In this document: in pieces, positions 46,008-55,663 of the stretch | How the letters are laid out: each line of letters opens with the position of its first letter | Position numbering within the stretch: position 1 is the stretch's first letter | Source: Clostridiaceae bacterium | GTDB lineage: Bacteria; Bacillota; Clostridia; Saccharofermentanales; DTU023 | Assembly (NCBI GenBank): GCA_012841015.1 | Contig: DUVN01000030.1 | Coordinates: 1-64,000, forward strand | DNA: 64,000 nucleotides | Reading direction: 5' to 3' | Position numbers and translations under genes: made by a program | The notes under the pieces: model-generated | Seen by the model: only the letters and a program-made list of their open reading frames with translations | Told to the model about the DNA's origin: nothing | The model's database searches: none

Positions 46008-47609
46008 ATGACTGTTCTTCAGGCGATACTAATCGCCATCCTATACTATCTTGCCAACAGCCCTTGGCCTTTCGGCGGCTTGGGTAACTATGCAATCCTG
46101 TACAGACCTATGGTATCCGGCCTCGTGGTCGGTATTATTCTTGGCGACCCTGTAACGGGCACGATCGTAGGCTCCACCATCAACCTCATGTACATAGGGT
46201 TCATCAGTGCCGGCGGATCGATGCCTGCGGATATGTCTCTTGCCGGAATTCTTGGTACGGCTGTCGCGATAACGAGCGGAATCGATGCGGAAGCGGCTGT
46301 GGCGTTTGCTGTTCCTCTTGGACTGTTAGGAGCTCTTGTCTGGGTAGGCCGACTGACACTCGATTCATTCTTTGTCCGCGTTGCCGATAAATATGTTGAG
46401 GAGGGGAAGCCTGAAAAGGTCTGGATTGCCAATATCCTGCTACCACAGATTCTTCTCTTTTTCATGACTACCATTCCCTGTTTCTTGGCGGCCTACTACG
46501 GAACGGCATATGTTAAAGGTTTTATCGACAGCTTGAGCGGTAAGTTTCTTGGTATTTTAAGTACCGTAGGGGGAATGCTCCCTGCCGTAGGTATTGGCAT
46601 GATGCTACTTGCCATCTATAAGGGCAGAGCACGCATCTTCTTCTTTCTCGGTTTCTTTGCGTCTGCGTATTTGGGTCTTGGCATTCTGCCATTAGCCTTG
46701 ATTTTCTTCTGCGTCACGTTATTAATGATGATTTCGGAAGGTGATCTGGATGTTGCTAAGAGGGTCGAATCTCAAGAGGGTGTTGAAGCCGTGACGTATA
46801 AGTACTTGACCAAGAAAGATCTTAGAAAATCATGGTGGAACTGGATGTACTACTTCCAGTCCTGCTATAACTATGAACGGATGCAGGGTGTTGGATTCTT
46901 GCATGCTATGACTTACGTCATCAAACGGCTTTACCACGACGATCCCGAGCAGAGAAAAGCAGCCATGAGAAGGCATGTTCAGTTCTTTAATACAGAGAAC
47001 GCAACGGGATCGGCCGTTATCGGTCTTGTCGCGGCGATGGAAGAGCAAAACAAGGAAAGCGGCAACATAGGGGACGAGGCATTTACATCAATAAAAACAG
47101 GATTGATGGGGCCTCTTGCCGGTGTTGGTGATACGCTCTGGCAGGGTGTCATGATCCCGCTTCTAATATCCATTTTTGTTGGTTTGTCGAAAGACGGCAA
47201 CGTGGCAATGCCCATTGTTTATTCTATTCTGTTTTACATTTTATATTACGGTTTTGGATATTGGCTTCTCAAGCTCAGTTACAAGAAAGGGAGTGAGGCC
47301 ATTTTAGAAATGATGGAGAGCGGCATCTTCAAAAAAGTTGTCGTCGGTGCGGGATACTTGGGATGCGCCGTTATGGGCGGCCTCGTCTCTAATTTTGTTA
47401 ACCTTAGCTGTAAGGTTGAATTTCAACAGACTGCGGAAACGGTCTTTTCATTGCAGAGAGATTTCTTTGATGCGCTGTTGCCGGGACTATTAGCGCTTCT
47501 TCTAACGCTAGGCTGTTACAAACTGCTTAAGAAGGGGTGGGCAACGTATTGGGTATTACTCTTGCTGGTCGCTATCGGTGTGATCGGAGGGCTCGCAGGA
47601 GTCATTTAG
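46008..47609 (+). CDS. PTS mannose-family EIIC-EIID fusion
   Basis: IIC part (NSPWPFGGLGNYAILYRPMVSGLVVGIILGDPVTG) continuous with IID part (LTKKDLRKSWWNWMYYFQSCYNYERMQGVGFLHAM...RHVQFFNTENATGSAVIG). Confidence 0.9.
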   Translation: MTVLQAILIAILYYLANSPWPFGGLGNYAILYRPMVSGLVVGIILGDPVTGTIVGSTINLMYIGFISAGGSMPADMSLAGILGTAVAITSGIDAEAAVAFAVPLGLLGALVWVGRLTLDSFFVRVADKYVEEGKPEKVWIANILLPQILLFFMTTIPCFLAAYYGTAYVKGFIDSLSGKFLGILSTVGGMLPAVGIGMMLLAIYKGRARIFFFLGFFASAYLGLGILPLALIFFCVTLLMMISEGDLDVAKRVESQEGVEAVTYKYLTKKDLRKSWWNWMYYFQSCYNYERMQGVGFLHAMTYVIKRLYHDDPEQRKAAMRRHVQFFNTENATGSAVIGLVAAMEEQNKESGNIGDEAFTSIKTGLMGPLAGVGDTLWQGVMIPLLISIFVGLSKDGNVAMPIVYSILFYILYYGFGYWLLKLSYKKGSEAILEMMESGIFKKVVVGAGYLGCAVMGGLVSNFVNLSCKVEFQQTAETVFSLQRDFFDALLPGLLALLLTLGCYKLLKKGWATYWVLLLLVAIGVIGGLAGVI

Positions 47610-47667
47610 AATTAAGTTTGATGTGAAAACTGGATACACTTAAGATGACAGGAGACTTTCCGCAGGA

Positions 47668-48729
47668 ATGATCAAAGTGCAAATGAATGAATGTATGAAA
47701 GCAGTAGCAATTACAGGTGAAAGGCGGGTTGAAATCCTCTCCATGAAGATTCCCCGCCCCAAGCCCAACGAGGTTCTCATTAACATCCGTGCTTGTGCAC
47801 TCTGTACGTGGGAGCAACGCGTGTTCAAAGGTGAGAAAAAGACACCGCTCCCTCTAATCGGCGGACACGAAATCGCGGGGCAGATTGTCGCACTGGGCGA
47901 AGATGTCGATCCTCAACAGTTTCCCGTTGGAGCAGCTGTCGCCCCTCGTATTATCAAAGCCTGTCAAAGCTGTTCGTTCTGTCGAAGGGGAGTTCCGACA
48001 CAGTGCGTGCAATTGAATACTTTTCACTTGAACGGTCCGGATGTTTACGGGATGGGTGGTCTCGCTGAGTACATCTGTCTTGAGAGTTCCGCCGTGTGGT
48101 GCTTCAATCGCCCTCTTCCATTTGATGAGATGGCTTTGACAGAACCGTTAGCGTGCGTACTGCACAGTATTAATCGGGCAAAGCCATTATTCGGTGATGA
48201 CGCGGTTGTCATTGGTGGAGGCATCATGGGCCAATTGCACTTGATGTGTCTAAATAAAATGGGAGTGAGAACGATTCTCTCCGAGCCGGACAAAAAAAGA
48301 CGCGATTTCGCTTTGTCGCGTGGCTGCAACTATCTTATTGACCCAAGCAGTGAAGACGCTGTGGAGGCTGTTAAAAAAATAACCGGAGGACGCGGTGCAC
48401 AAGCGGTTTTCAATACGACTGCTATCGCGAGTGTCGGCGAAGAAGGAATGAGGATGCTCGAAAATACCGGTCGATACGTAGCTTTCAGCTCGATTCACCC
48501 GGATTTGCCGATAAGTCTGAATCCGAATTGGCTACACTCTTCTGAGGTTGTGTTGACGGGAGCAGTCAATCCGAGTATTCAGTCTTTCGAGCAAGCCGTC
48601 AACCTGCTCGACAAGGAGTGGCTGGATTTGAAAGATTTGATTACGGATACATACCCTGTAGACAAAGCCCAGCAAGCATTTGAGCGTGCAATAGCGGGCG
48701 ATGCCTATCGGATCGTTATCACTTTTTGA
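47668..48729 (+). CDS. Zinc-dependent medium-chain alcohol/polyol dehydrogenase
   Basis: ACALCTWEQRVFKGEKKTPLPLIGGHEIAGQIVALGE; CQSCSFCRRGVPTQC structural Zn site; start could be Met at 47695. Confidence 0.87.
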   Translation: MIKVQMNECMKAVAITGERRVEILSMKIPRPKPNEVLINIRACALCTWEQRVFKGEKKTPLPLIGGHEIAGQIVALGEDVDPQQFPVGAAVAPRIIKACQSCSFCRRGVPTQCVQLNTFHLNGPDVYGMGGLAEYICLESSAVWCFNRPLPFDEMALTEPLACVLHSINRAKPLFGDDAVVIGGGIMGQLHLMCLNKMGVRTILSEPDKKRRDFALSRGCNYLIDPSSEDAVEAVKKITGGRGAQAVFNTTAIASVGEEGMRMLENTGRYVAFSSIHPDLPISLNPNWLHSSEVVLTGAVNPSIQSFEQAVNLLDKEWLDLKDLITDTYPVDKAQQAFERAIAGDAYRIVITF

Positions 48730-48772
48730 ACCGGTGACATGCCATGTATCGTAACAGCTTGAGGTCGATTGC

Positions 48773-49630
48773 ATGACTTTAGTATCGTTGAGAGAAGTAT
48801 TGAGAGGAACGCGCCAGCAGCGATTCGCCGTTGGCGCGTTCAACGCGATGGATCACGCCTTTGCCGAAGGAATTCTACAGGCGGCAGAAGAGATGAGAAC
48901 ACCGGTCATACTAGCGGGAGGCGATTTCCCCGGTCCGGATTACTCGCGCTTTATCCCATATCTTTTGGATCGCTTAGAGCGTTCTGATGTCCCCGTTTGT
49001 CTTCACTTTGATCATGGTTCTAGCTTTGAGGCGTGCGCCAGAGCCATTCGGTCAGGATATTCTTCAGTCATGATCGATGGTTCATTGTTGCCTTTCGAAG
49101 ATAATATCGCTATCACAAAGCGTGTTGTCGATATGGCACATGCTCATGGAGTCGATGTCGAAGGTGAGCTAGGATGCATAGGCTCGAACGCGGGCTCGAT
49201 GGAAGAGGAAGAAACGGGGAGTGTATACACGGATCCCGAATCTGCTAGGGTGTTTGTAAGAGAAACTGGTGTCGATGCCCTAGCAGTGGCGATCGGGACT
49301 TCTCACGGTTTATACCGACAGGCTCCTGACTTGGATTTCGAGAGATTAGAGGCCATCCGTCAACGTGTTGATGTTCCGCTTGTTATGCATGGGAGCTCCG
49401 GCTTGTCTGAACGTGATTTCTCAAGTGCCATTGATGGAGGCATTTGTAAAATTAATGCTTTCACCGCACTGACGATGAAAGTGACCCGGCAAATCGCTGA
49501 GGATTTAAGGGACACAGAACTCGCATTATCGATGAGCCATATGATTTCACTTAAGATGACTGAATATGCGAAGCGGGAAGTGATGCGTCACATACGCATG
49601 TTTAGAACCTTGCCGATAGAGGAGGACTGA
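48773..49630 (+). CDS. Class II fructose/tagatose-bisphosphate aldolase family protein
   Basis: AVGAFNAMDHAFAEGILQAAEEMRTPVILA; VCLHFDHGSSFEAC; VDVEGELGCIGS; LVMHGSSGLSERDF. Confidence 0.92.
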   Translation: MTLVSLREVLRGTRQQRFAVGAFNAMDHAFAEGILQAAEEMRTPVILAGGDFPGPDYSRFIPYLLDRLERSDVPVCLHFDHGSSFEACARAIRSGYSSVMIDGSLLPFEDNIAITKRVVDMAHAHGVDVEGELGCIGSNAGSMEEEETGSVYTDPESARVFVRETGVDALAVAIGTSHGLYRQAPDLDFERLEAIRQRVDVPLVMHGSSGLSERDFSSAIDGGICKINAFTALTMKVTRQIAEDLRDTELALSMSHMISLKMTEYAKREVMRHIRMFRTLPIEED

Positions 49631-49632
49631 AA

Positions 49633-49908
49633 ATGATTTGTCGATTGACTGAAATCGTTAACCCCAGCGGCCTACACGGAAGACCTGCGGCGCAGCTTGT
49701 TGAAGCGGCGAAGAGGTATCGATCAAAGCTCACCATTCGGAATATCACTGAGCACGGAGAGGCCGTCAACGCCAAGTCTATCGTTCGTATTCTCAGTCTA
49801 TCGGCGAGTAAGGGAAAAACAGTGGAACTGTGCGCTGAAGGAGAAGATGAAATACAGGCACTCGAAGACCTAATCAACTTAATCGATAGCGGTTTCGGTG
49901 AAATCTGA
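49633..49908 (+). CDS. HPr family phosphocarrier protein
   Basis: NPSGLHGRPAAQLVEAAKRY (His15 motif); NAKSIVRILSLSASKGKTVEL (Ser46 region). Confidence 0.93.
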   Translation: MICRLTEIVNPSGLHGRPAAQLVEAAKRYRSKLTIRNITEHGEAVNAKSIVRILSLSASKGKTVELCAEGEDEIQALEDLINLIDSGFGEI

Positions 49909-51667
49909 CTTAAAGCATGGAAGGCCGTCACCCATGAGAGACAACAATCACCATGAAGAAATGCTCATTCTTCGAGGAGAGGGCGTATCAGATGGCGTCG
50001 CATTTGGCAACGCTTTTGTTTATCGGGCGGAACAGTATGTTGTGAACGAAGAATACTTCGAGCCGGGTGACGAGGACGCCTTTGTTCAAGAATGGGAAGA
50101 GGCGCGTCATACTGCCCAGGTCGAGCTTGACACATTCTTTTCCGCACTTGAGAACGGTTCGAGTGAAGGGCGCGCCATCTTGGATGTTCACAAGAGCATT
50201 CTGTTTGACGAAGAGATTGAGGAGATGGTTGAAACGACCATGCGCGAAGATAAGATCGTGCCGGCATTGGCGGTGTCTAGGGTGTTTGATCTCTTCATTT
50301 CCATTGTAGGCGAATCGAGCGACCCTCTCATCGCTGAACGCGCTGCGGATCTCCGTGATGTTCGCGACCGATTATTACGTATTATTCGGGGAGAGAATTC
50401 TAGTGATCTCTCACATTTGCCGGAAAACACGATTCTTGTCGCAAATGATTTGTTGCCGAGCGATGCAGCAACGTTGGAGAAAGGGAAGGTTACCGCGATC
50501 GTTAATGAAAGCGGGAGCGCTACCGCACATCTTGCTATTCTTGCCCGTAGCTATCGTATTCCAACAGTACTCAGTGTCCCAAAGGCGACTGCGTTCATTA
50601 ATAGCGGTGAGCACCTTATCGTTGATGGTCATGATGGAGTTGTCGTTGTTAATCCGGACGAGGAAACGGCAAGTGCGTATGCTACCAAAAAACGTCTCCT
50701 CGACAAGAAAACAGCGTTGGAAAACGAATATCAGGATAGAAAAGGGATGCTCCGCGACGGCACAACTGTTCACATCGGAATTAATATCGGGGACGACAGA
50801 GAGGATCCCGGATACAGCAGCTGCGATTTTGTCGGTCTATTTCGAACGGAATTTTTGTACATGGATTCGCAACAGCTTCCCACCGAACAACAGCAGTTTG
50901 ATGTTTACAGGAGAGTTCTGGAGCTTGCGGGCGACAAACCCGTTACGCTACGAACACTCGATATCGGGGGAGATAAGCAGCTACCCTATCTGTCATTGCC
51001 TGAAGAGATGAACCCATTTCTTGGGAAACGTGCCTTGAGGCTTTGTTTTGAAGAAATGGACATGTTCAAAACACAGCTACGTGCCGCCATGCGCGCTTCC
51101 GTGTTTGGTAACTTACAGATCATGTTTCCGATGGTGGCAAGTATTGACGATGTTCGGCAAGCGAAATCCGTTCTTGAAGCGGTGAAAAAGGACCTTGATG
51201 ACGAAGGTTGTCCCTATGATCCGCATGTTCCCATCGGTATCATGATTGAGGTTCCTTCCATTGCTTTCATTGCCGATTTAGTAGTAACCGAAGTTGACTT
51301 TGCGTCAATCGGAACAAACGATCTTTGTCAGTATCTCTGTGCGACGGATCGCGATAACGCAGAGGTTCGAGAGTACTATCAGAGTTTTTCTCCCGCCATG
51401 TTGCGCACAGTACATGGTATCGTTACTGCCTTTAATGCCGCGGGGAAAGAAATCTCAATTTGTGGTGAGATGGCTGCGGATCCCTTGGCGACAAAAGTAC
51501 TCGTCGGGCTTGGGCTAAGAAAATTGAGTATGAATAACGCGTCGACGGCTAAAATTAAGATGGAACTTGCCCAATTCACCTTGGAAGAAGCCGAGGATGT
51601 TGCGAGCGCTGTTATGTTCCTCAAGACTCAAAAAGATATCATCGAATACTTATCATCAGCCTCATGA
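49898..51667 (+). CDS. ptsI: Phosphoenolpyruvate-protein phosphotransferase (Enzyme I)
   Basis: VNESGSATAHLAILARSYRIPTV active-site His; TLDIGGDKQLPYL; MIEVPSIAFIADL; start may be Met at 49934. Confidence 0.93.
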   Translation: MKSDLKHGRPSPMRDNNHHEEMLILRGEGVSDGVAFGNAFVYRAEQYVVNEEYFEPGDEDAFVQEWEEARHTAQVELDTFFSALENGSSEGRAILDVHKSILFDEEIEEMVETTMREDKIVPALAVSRVFDLFISIVGESSDPLIAERAADLRDVRDRLLRIIRGENSSDLSHLPENTILVANDLLPSDAATLEKGKVTAIVNESGSATAHLAILARSYRIPTVLSVPKATAFINSGEHLIVDGHDGVVVVNPDEETASAYATKKRLLDKKTALENEYQDRKGMLRDGTTVHIGINIGDDREDPGYSSCDFVGLFRTEFLYMDSQQLPTEQQQFDVYRRVLELAGDKPVTLRTLDIGGDKQLPYLSLPEEMNPFLGKRALRLCFEEMDMFKTQLRAAMRASVFGNLQIMFPMVASIDDVRQAKSVLEAVKKDLDDEGCPYDPHVPIGIMIEVPSIAFIADLVVTEVDFASIGTNDLCQYLCATDRDNAEVREYYQSFSPAMLRTVHGIVTAFNAAGKEISICGEMAADPLATKVLVGLGLRKLSMNNASTAKIKMELAQFTLEEAEDVASAVMFLKTQKDIIEYLSSAS

Positions 51668-51792
51668 CGATGCCCTTCCGCCTAATTAGGGTTCAAGAAC
51701 ACGTTTTATGTGAAGATTGGTTAGCGTTCGTAATTCTTTTAAAAATGCAATAAATTTGTGGAAAATCAAGAGATTAAGGTCTTGTTTTACCT

Positions 51793-51812
51793 TTACTTTA
51801 ACGTTAAAATAA
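51793..51812 (+). promoter_or_regulatory. Candidate LacI-family operator upstream of the lacI-like gene
   Basis: TTACTTTAACGTTAAAATAA, near-palindrome centred on AACGTT; shares core with 53362-53381. Confidence 0.65.
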
Positions 51813-51833
51813 CAATCATAAAGCAGAAATCGA

Positions 51834-52916
51834 GTGCGAGCGAGATTGAGTGCGAGAATGAAGAGACAGGTCAGCATTAAAGACGTGGCATCTGAGGCGG
51901 GCGTTTCGGCATCGACCGTTTCGTATGTTCTCAATGAGAACCCGAATGTCACAATCAGCGCCGAGACGCGTGAACGTGTGTTGTCGGCGGCGCGTGATCT
52001 GAACTATGTTCCTAATCAGGCAGCCAGAACGCTGGGATCGAGCAGGGTCATGGGAATGACAGAGTCGAAATTGATCGGTATTGTTATTCCTCAGACGGAA
52101 CCGGAGCATTACGGTGCCCGACTCATGTTTAGCAATCCCTTTTACAGCACTTTCCTGAGCGCTATCGAACTGCAGATTCGCAGAGCCGGTTATCATCTGA
52201 TCGTTTCCGGCACAAATCCCGGGCAGAGCTATTTTGAAATTGTTAGAAGCCGTGCGCTTGACGGCGTAATCATTCTCGGCATGTATCCATCGGACGATGA
52301 GGAAGAATATAGAAGTTTCAATGTGCCAACTGTTCTAGTCGACTGCTATGGATGCGATGGCCGTTTTTTCTATGGTGTCAATACAGATGACAGGAAGGGA
52401 GGCTATCTGGCGACGCGATATCTTCTCGAACGCGGTCACCAGAAGATTGCCTTTGTGACGGGTCAGCTGAAGGAACACGGAGTTAATTCTTTACGCTATC
52501 GCGGGTATTGTGACGCTCTTGATGAATTCGGAGTTGTACTCGATCCCGCACGCGTCTTTTCCGGTTATGTCGGGTTTGATTACGGAGCAGAGGCGGCACA
52601 CAAAATGGCCGAGAACATTAACAATGTAACTGCCGTGTTTGCAACGTCGGACATAACGGCTATCGGTGTCATGAATGGGTTTCGTGCGCACGGGATCTCG
52701 GTTCCTGACGACGTGTCGCTGATCGGTTTTGATGATATTGAATACGCTAAGATATGCTATCCGCCACTTACGACGATTCGCCAAAACATAGAGGAAAAGG
52801 GAAGGCGTGCTGCCGGTCTGATCATTGATGCGATCAGTGACCGCCAACTCCCGCGAGTGAAAGAAGTCATCGAACTGGAGCTCATCGAACGGGCGACGGT
52901 CAGGAGCCTTGCATGA
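51834..52916 (+). CDS. LacI family transcriptional regulator
   Basis: VSIKDVASEAGVSASTVSYVLNENPNVTISAETRERVLSAARDLNYVPNQAARTL HTH and hinge. Confidence 0.95.
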   Translation: MRARLSARMKRQVSIKDVASEAGVSASTVSYVLNENPNVTISAETRERVLSAARDLNYVPNQAARTLGSSRVMGMTESKLIGIVIPQTEPEHYGARLMFSNPFYSTFLSAIELQIRRAGYHLIVSGTNPGQSYFEIVRSRALDGVIILGMYPSDDEEEYRSFNVPTVLVDCYGCDGRFFYGVNTDDRKGGYLATRYLLERGHQKIAFVTGQLKEHGVNSLRYRGYCDALDEFGVVLDPARVFSGYVGFDYGAEAAHKMAENINNVTAVFATSDITAIGVMNGFRAHGISVPDDVSLIGFDDIEYAKICYPPLTTIRQNIEEKGRRAAGLIIDAISDRQLPRVKEVIELELIERATVRSLA

Positions 52917-55663
52917 ACGTCGTACATGTGCCGAGCGGACTGTTTCCTCATGTGGAAAGCGGTTTTGAAAGAACACCGTTCCTTGTTGTGGCCGGTGACA
53001 GCATTGTCGTAGGGTGCAGGCTGGATGGCGGAGACGCGGAAAGCGTTCAGATGGAAGTCAGGGATTCGCGCGGCACGCATCAGATTTCGGGTGAACTTGT
53101 GAGAACAGACGACAGAAATCGACGGTACTATCGCTTTTTCTACAAGACTGACGCAAAGGGCGATGCCTTTACCTATCGATTCCTCGTCGGCGATCAAAAG
53201 TGCGGACGTAGGTATGAATGTCCGCTACTTCAAAACGTGACCTTGAGGCCTGTTCAGATGAGAGTCCATGCCGGTCGGGTTGCTCTGACATATGCTTGGC
53301 GTACCCATTTTTATCTTCTGGAATTTTTAACTTCCTCTTGTCTCCAAGTCTCTTTTTATCACTACTTTAACGTTAAAGTAGGGTCAAGTATCGAGGGAGA
53401 GGTACTGCCTGCAGGGTCGAATCATGCTTTGAGTTTACCTCATGGTGATGGAAATATTGGAGTCGGCCATGACAGCGAACAGTGTTGCGACAAAATATTC
53501 GACGGTTCCTCTCCATTCGCAATAGTGAATGATGACGACGTACTCTCTATCCTTCACGGCAAGAGAACTGTCATGCGTATTGATCCCGCCCTGACGCTAC
53601 TTATCGATCGTGCGGGGCGTGTTTGGCATTTTTCAATCAGAGCCGATATAGCAGGCAAGGCTCTGTACGGACTCGGTGAGAAATTCGATGCTGTCAATCA
53701 GCACGGGAAACAGCCTCTGAACTACGTTGTTGAAAAGTTTACACGTCAGGAGGATAAAGCGTACATCCCGATTCCTTTTGTATTCAGTGATGCAGGCGTC
53801 AGTTTCTATTTGAAAAATTCGTATCCGTCAAAATTTGATTTTTCGGGGCAGGCGCAATATGGCTGGTCTTCAATGGAAATTTCCGGTATCTGCCCCGACG
53901 AGGGACACCTCTTTGAAGCCATCGTTGAAGTTGGAAATCCAGCTTATCTTCTGCGGCGACACGTGAGTGAAACAGGGGATATCGTCTTGCCCCCGAGATG
54001 GGCATTCGGCCCTTGGATGTCGTCAAATGGTTGGAAGACGCAGTGCGAGGCACTGGCGCAATTAGACGCGATGGATGCGACAGGCATACCGGCGACCGTC
54101 ATGGTTCTCGAAGCCTGGAGCGATGAAGAGACGTTTTATATCTGGAATGGCGCCAAGTATACACTGTGTGATGACGGCAGTGCCGTGCGCTATGCAGATT
54201 ACACGTTCCCGGAGGACGGTCCCTGGCCGAATCCAAAAGATTTTTGCAAACGGGTGGAAGAAAAGGGGCTGAAACTGATCCTCTGGCAGATCCCTGTTAT
54301 TAAATACGAACCGAAGCCGCACGGTAAACAGCTTGATCTCGACGAGGAATATGCCATCGAGAATCGTCTTTGCCTCATGAATGACGACGGCAGTGCTTAC
54401 CGTATTCCGGAACTGTGGTTTGGCGGTTCTTTAATTCCCGATTTTACCAATCCGGAAACGTATGACTGGTGGTTCGGCAAACGCCGTTACCTTATCGAGG
54501 AACTCGGTGTTGCCGGCTTTAAAACGGATGGCGGCGAGTTCCTTTTTGATCCTAGTAGCCGCTCTTTTGATGGAAGAAGCGGGTTTGAACTCCACAACGT
54601 CTACCCGAATCTTGTGGCTCGCTCTTACCACGCCTTTATCGATGAGACGGCGGGACAAGGGTTCGGTATCACTTTCAGTCGTGCCGGGTTTGCAGGGGCG
54701 CAACAATATCCGATCCACTGGGCGGGCGACCAAGTATCGGAATTCTCTGAACTGAAAGCTCAACTGACGGCGGGGCTTTCTCTGGGGCTGTCGGGGGTAC
54801 CGTTCTGGGGTTTCGATATCGGCGGGTTTACCGGCGTTCCGCCTTCGACGGAACTCTATCTGCGTTCTGCTGCGTTCGGCGCTTTTGCTCCTGTCATGCA
54901 ATTTCATTCCGAACCGCGCACCGGCCAATTCGGTATGACGGAACGCAAACACTGGAATAATGACCGCAGCCCGTGGAATATGGCGGAAATAAACGACGAC
55001 GACAGTATTATTCCGATCTACAGGCTCTTTGCGAATATCCGCATGAATCTGTTGCCTTACATCTGGCAGGAAGCAAGGCATTGTGTGGAGACGGCGCGGC
55101 CGCTCATGGCCCACCTGATTTACGATTTCCCGGAAGATGTTCAAGTCAGAGATATTGAAGATGAGTATCTCTTCGGACGTGATTTGCTCGTTGCTCCCAT
55201 TGTCGAGGAAGGCGCAGTGGAACGCACAGTCTATTTGCCTCTTGGGAGTTGGTACGATCTCTGGACAGGAGAAAAGCATCAAGGGGGAATAGAGATCACT
55301 TGTACGTGCGACCTTGATCGTGTTCCCGTGTATCTACGTGACGGCGCTGCTGTCGCCATAAATCTAAATGATCGTTTGGTAATGGGCAGTCTCGATAGAA
55401 CTGGCTGTATCGGAAATGCGATTGATCGGTATGTAAATCTCGCTTTTCTTCTCGCGGGTGAACACGGCGAACGTGCGTACGTAGACGATATGGGAAACAA
55501 TTTTGTGCTGGCCTGGGACGACGGGCGCGTCGATTTGAAAGGAAAGCAGTCAGTGGCCGTAACAGTTTTTCATCCTGATACACGCCACGCCAACGTAGAA
55601 GGGTGTTTTTTCGGCCGCGCAGTTCCAGGTCTTGTATGGGAACCTAGAGAGGTTAGAGAGTGA
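52913..55663 (+). CDS. Glycoside hydrolase family 31 alpha-glycosidase
   Basis: GLGEKFDAVNQHGK; GVAGFKTDGGEFLFDP catalytic Asp; HWAGDQVSEFSELKAQLTAGLSLGLSGVPFWGFDIGGF. Confidence 0.93.
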   Translation: MNVVHVPSGLFPHVESGFERTPFLVVAGDSIVVGCRLDGGDAESVQMEVRDSRGTHQISGELVRTDDRNRRYYRFFYKTDAKGDAFTYRFLVGDQKCGRRYECPLLQNVTLRPVQMRVHAGRVALTYAWRTHFYLLEFLTSSCLQVSFYHYFNVKVGSSIEGEVLPAGSNHALSLPHGDGNIGVGHDSEQCCDKIFDGSSPFAIVNDDDVLSILHGKRTVMRIDPALTLLIDRAGRVWHFSIRADIAGKALYGLGEKFDAVNQHGKQPLNYVVEKFTRQEDKAYIPIPFVFSDAGVSFYLKNSYPSKFDFSGQAQYGWSSMEISGICPDEGHLFEAIVEVGNPAYLLRRHVSETGDIVLPPRWAFGPWMSSNGWKTQCEALAQLDAMDATGIPATVMVLEAWSDEETFYIWNGAKYTLCDDGSAVRYADYTFPEDGPWPNPKDFCKRVEEKGLKLILWQIPVIKYEPKPHGKQLDLDEEYAIENRLCLMNDDGSAYRIPELWFGGSLIPDFTNPETYDWWFGKRRYLIEELGVAGFKTDGGEFLFDPSSRSFDGRSGFELHNVYPNLVARSYHAFIDETAGQGFGITFSRAGFAGAQQYPIHWAGDQVSEFSELKAQLTAGLSLGLSGVPFWGFDIGGFTGVPPSTELYLRSAAFGAFAPVMQFHSEPRTGQFGMTERKHWNNDRSPWNMAEINDDDSIIPIYRLFANIRMNLLPYIWQEARHCVETARPLMAHLIYDFPEDVQVRDIEDEYLFGRDLLVAPIVEEGAVERTVYLPLGSWYDLWTGEKHQGGIEITCTCDLDRVPVYLRDGAAVAINLNDRLVMGSLDRTGCIGNAIDRYVNLAFLLAGEHGERAYVDDMGNNFVLAWDDGRVDLKGKQSVAVTVFHPDTRHANVEGCFFGRAVPGLVWEPREVRE
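53362..53381 (+). promoter_or_regulatory. Perfect 20-bp palindrome inside the GH31 gene, candidate auxiliary operator
   Basis: CTACTTTAACGTTAAAGTAG. Confidence 0.55.

Noticed and set aside
54431-55282. 283-aa antisense ORF within the GH31 gene
   Set aside because: Lies fully opposite a well-supported GH31 coding region and shows no recognisable family.
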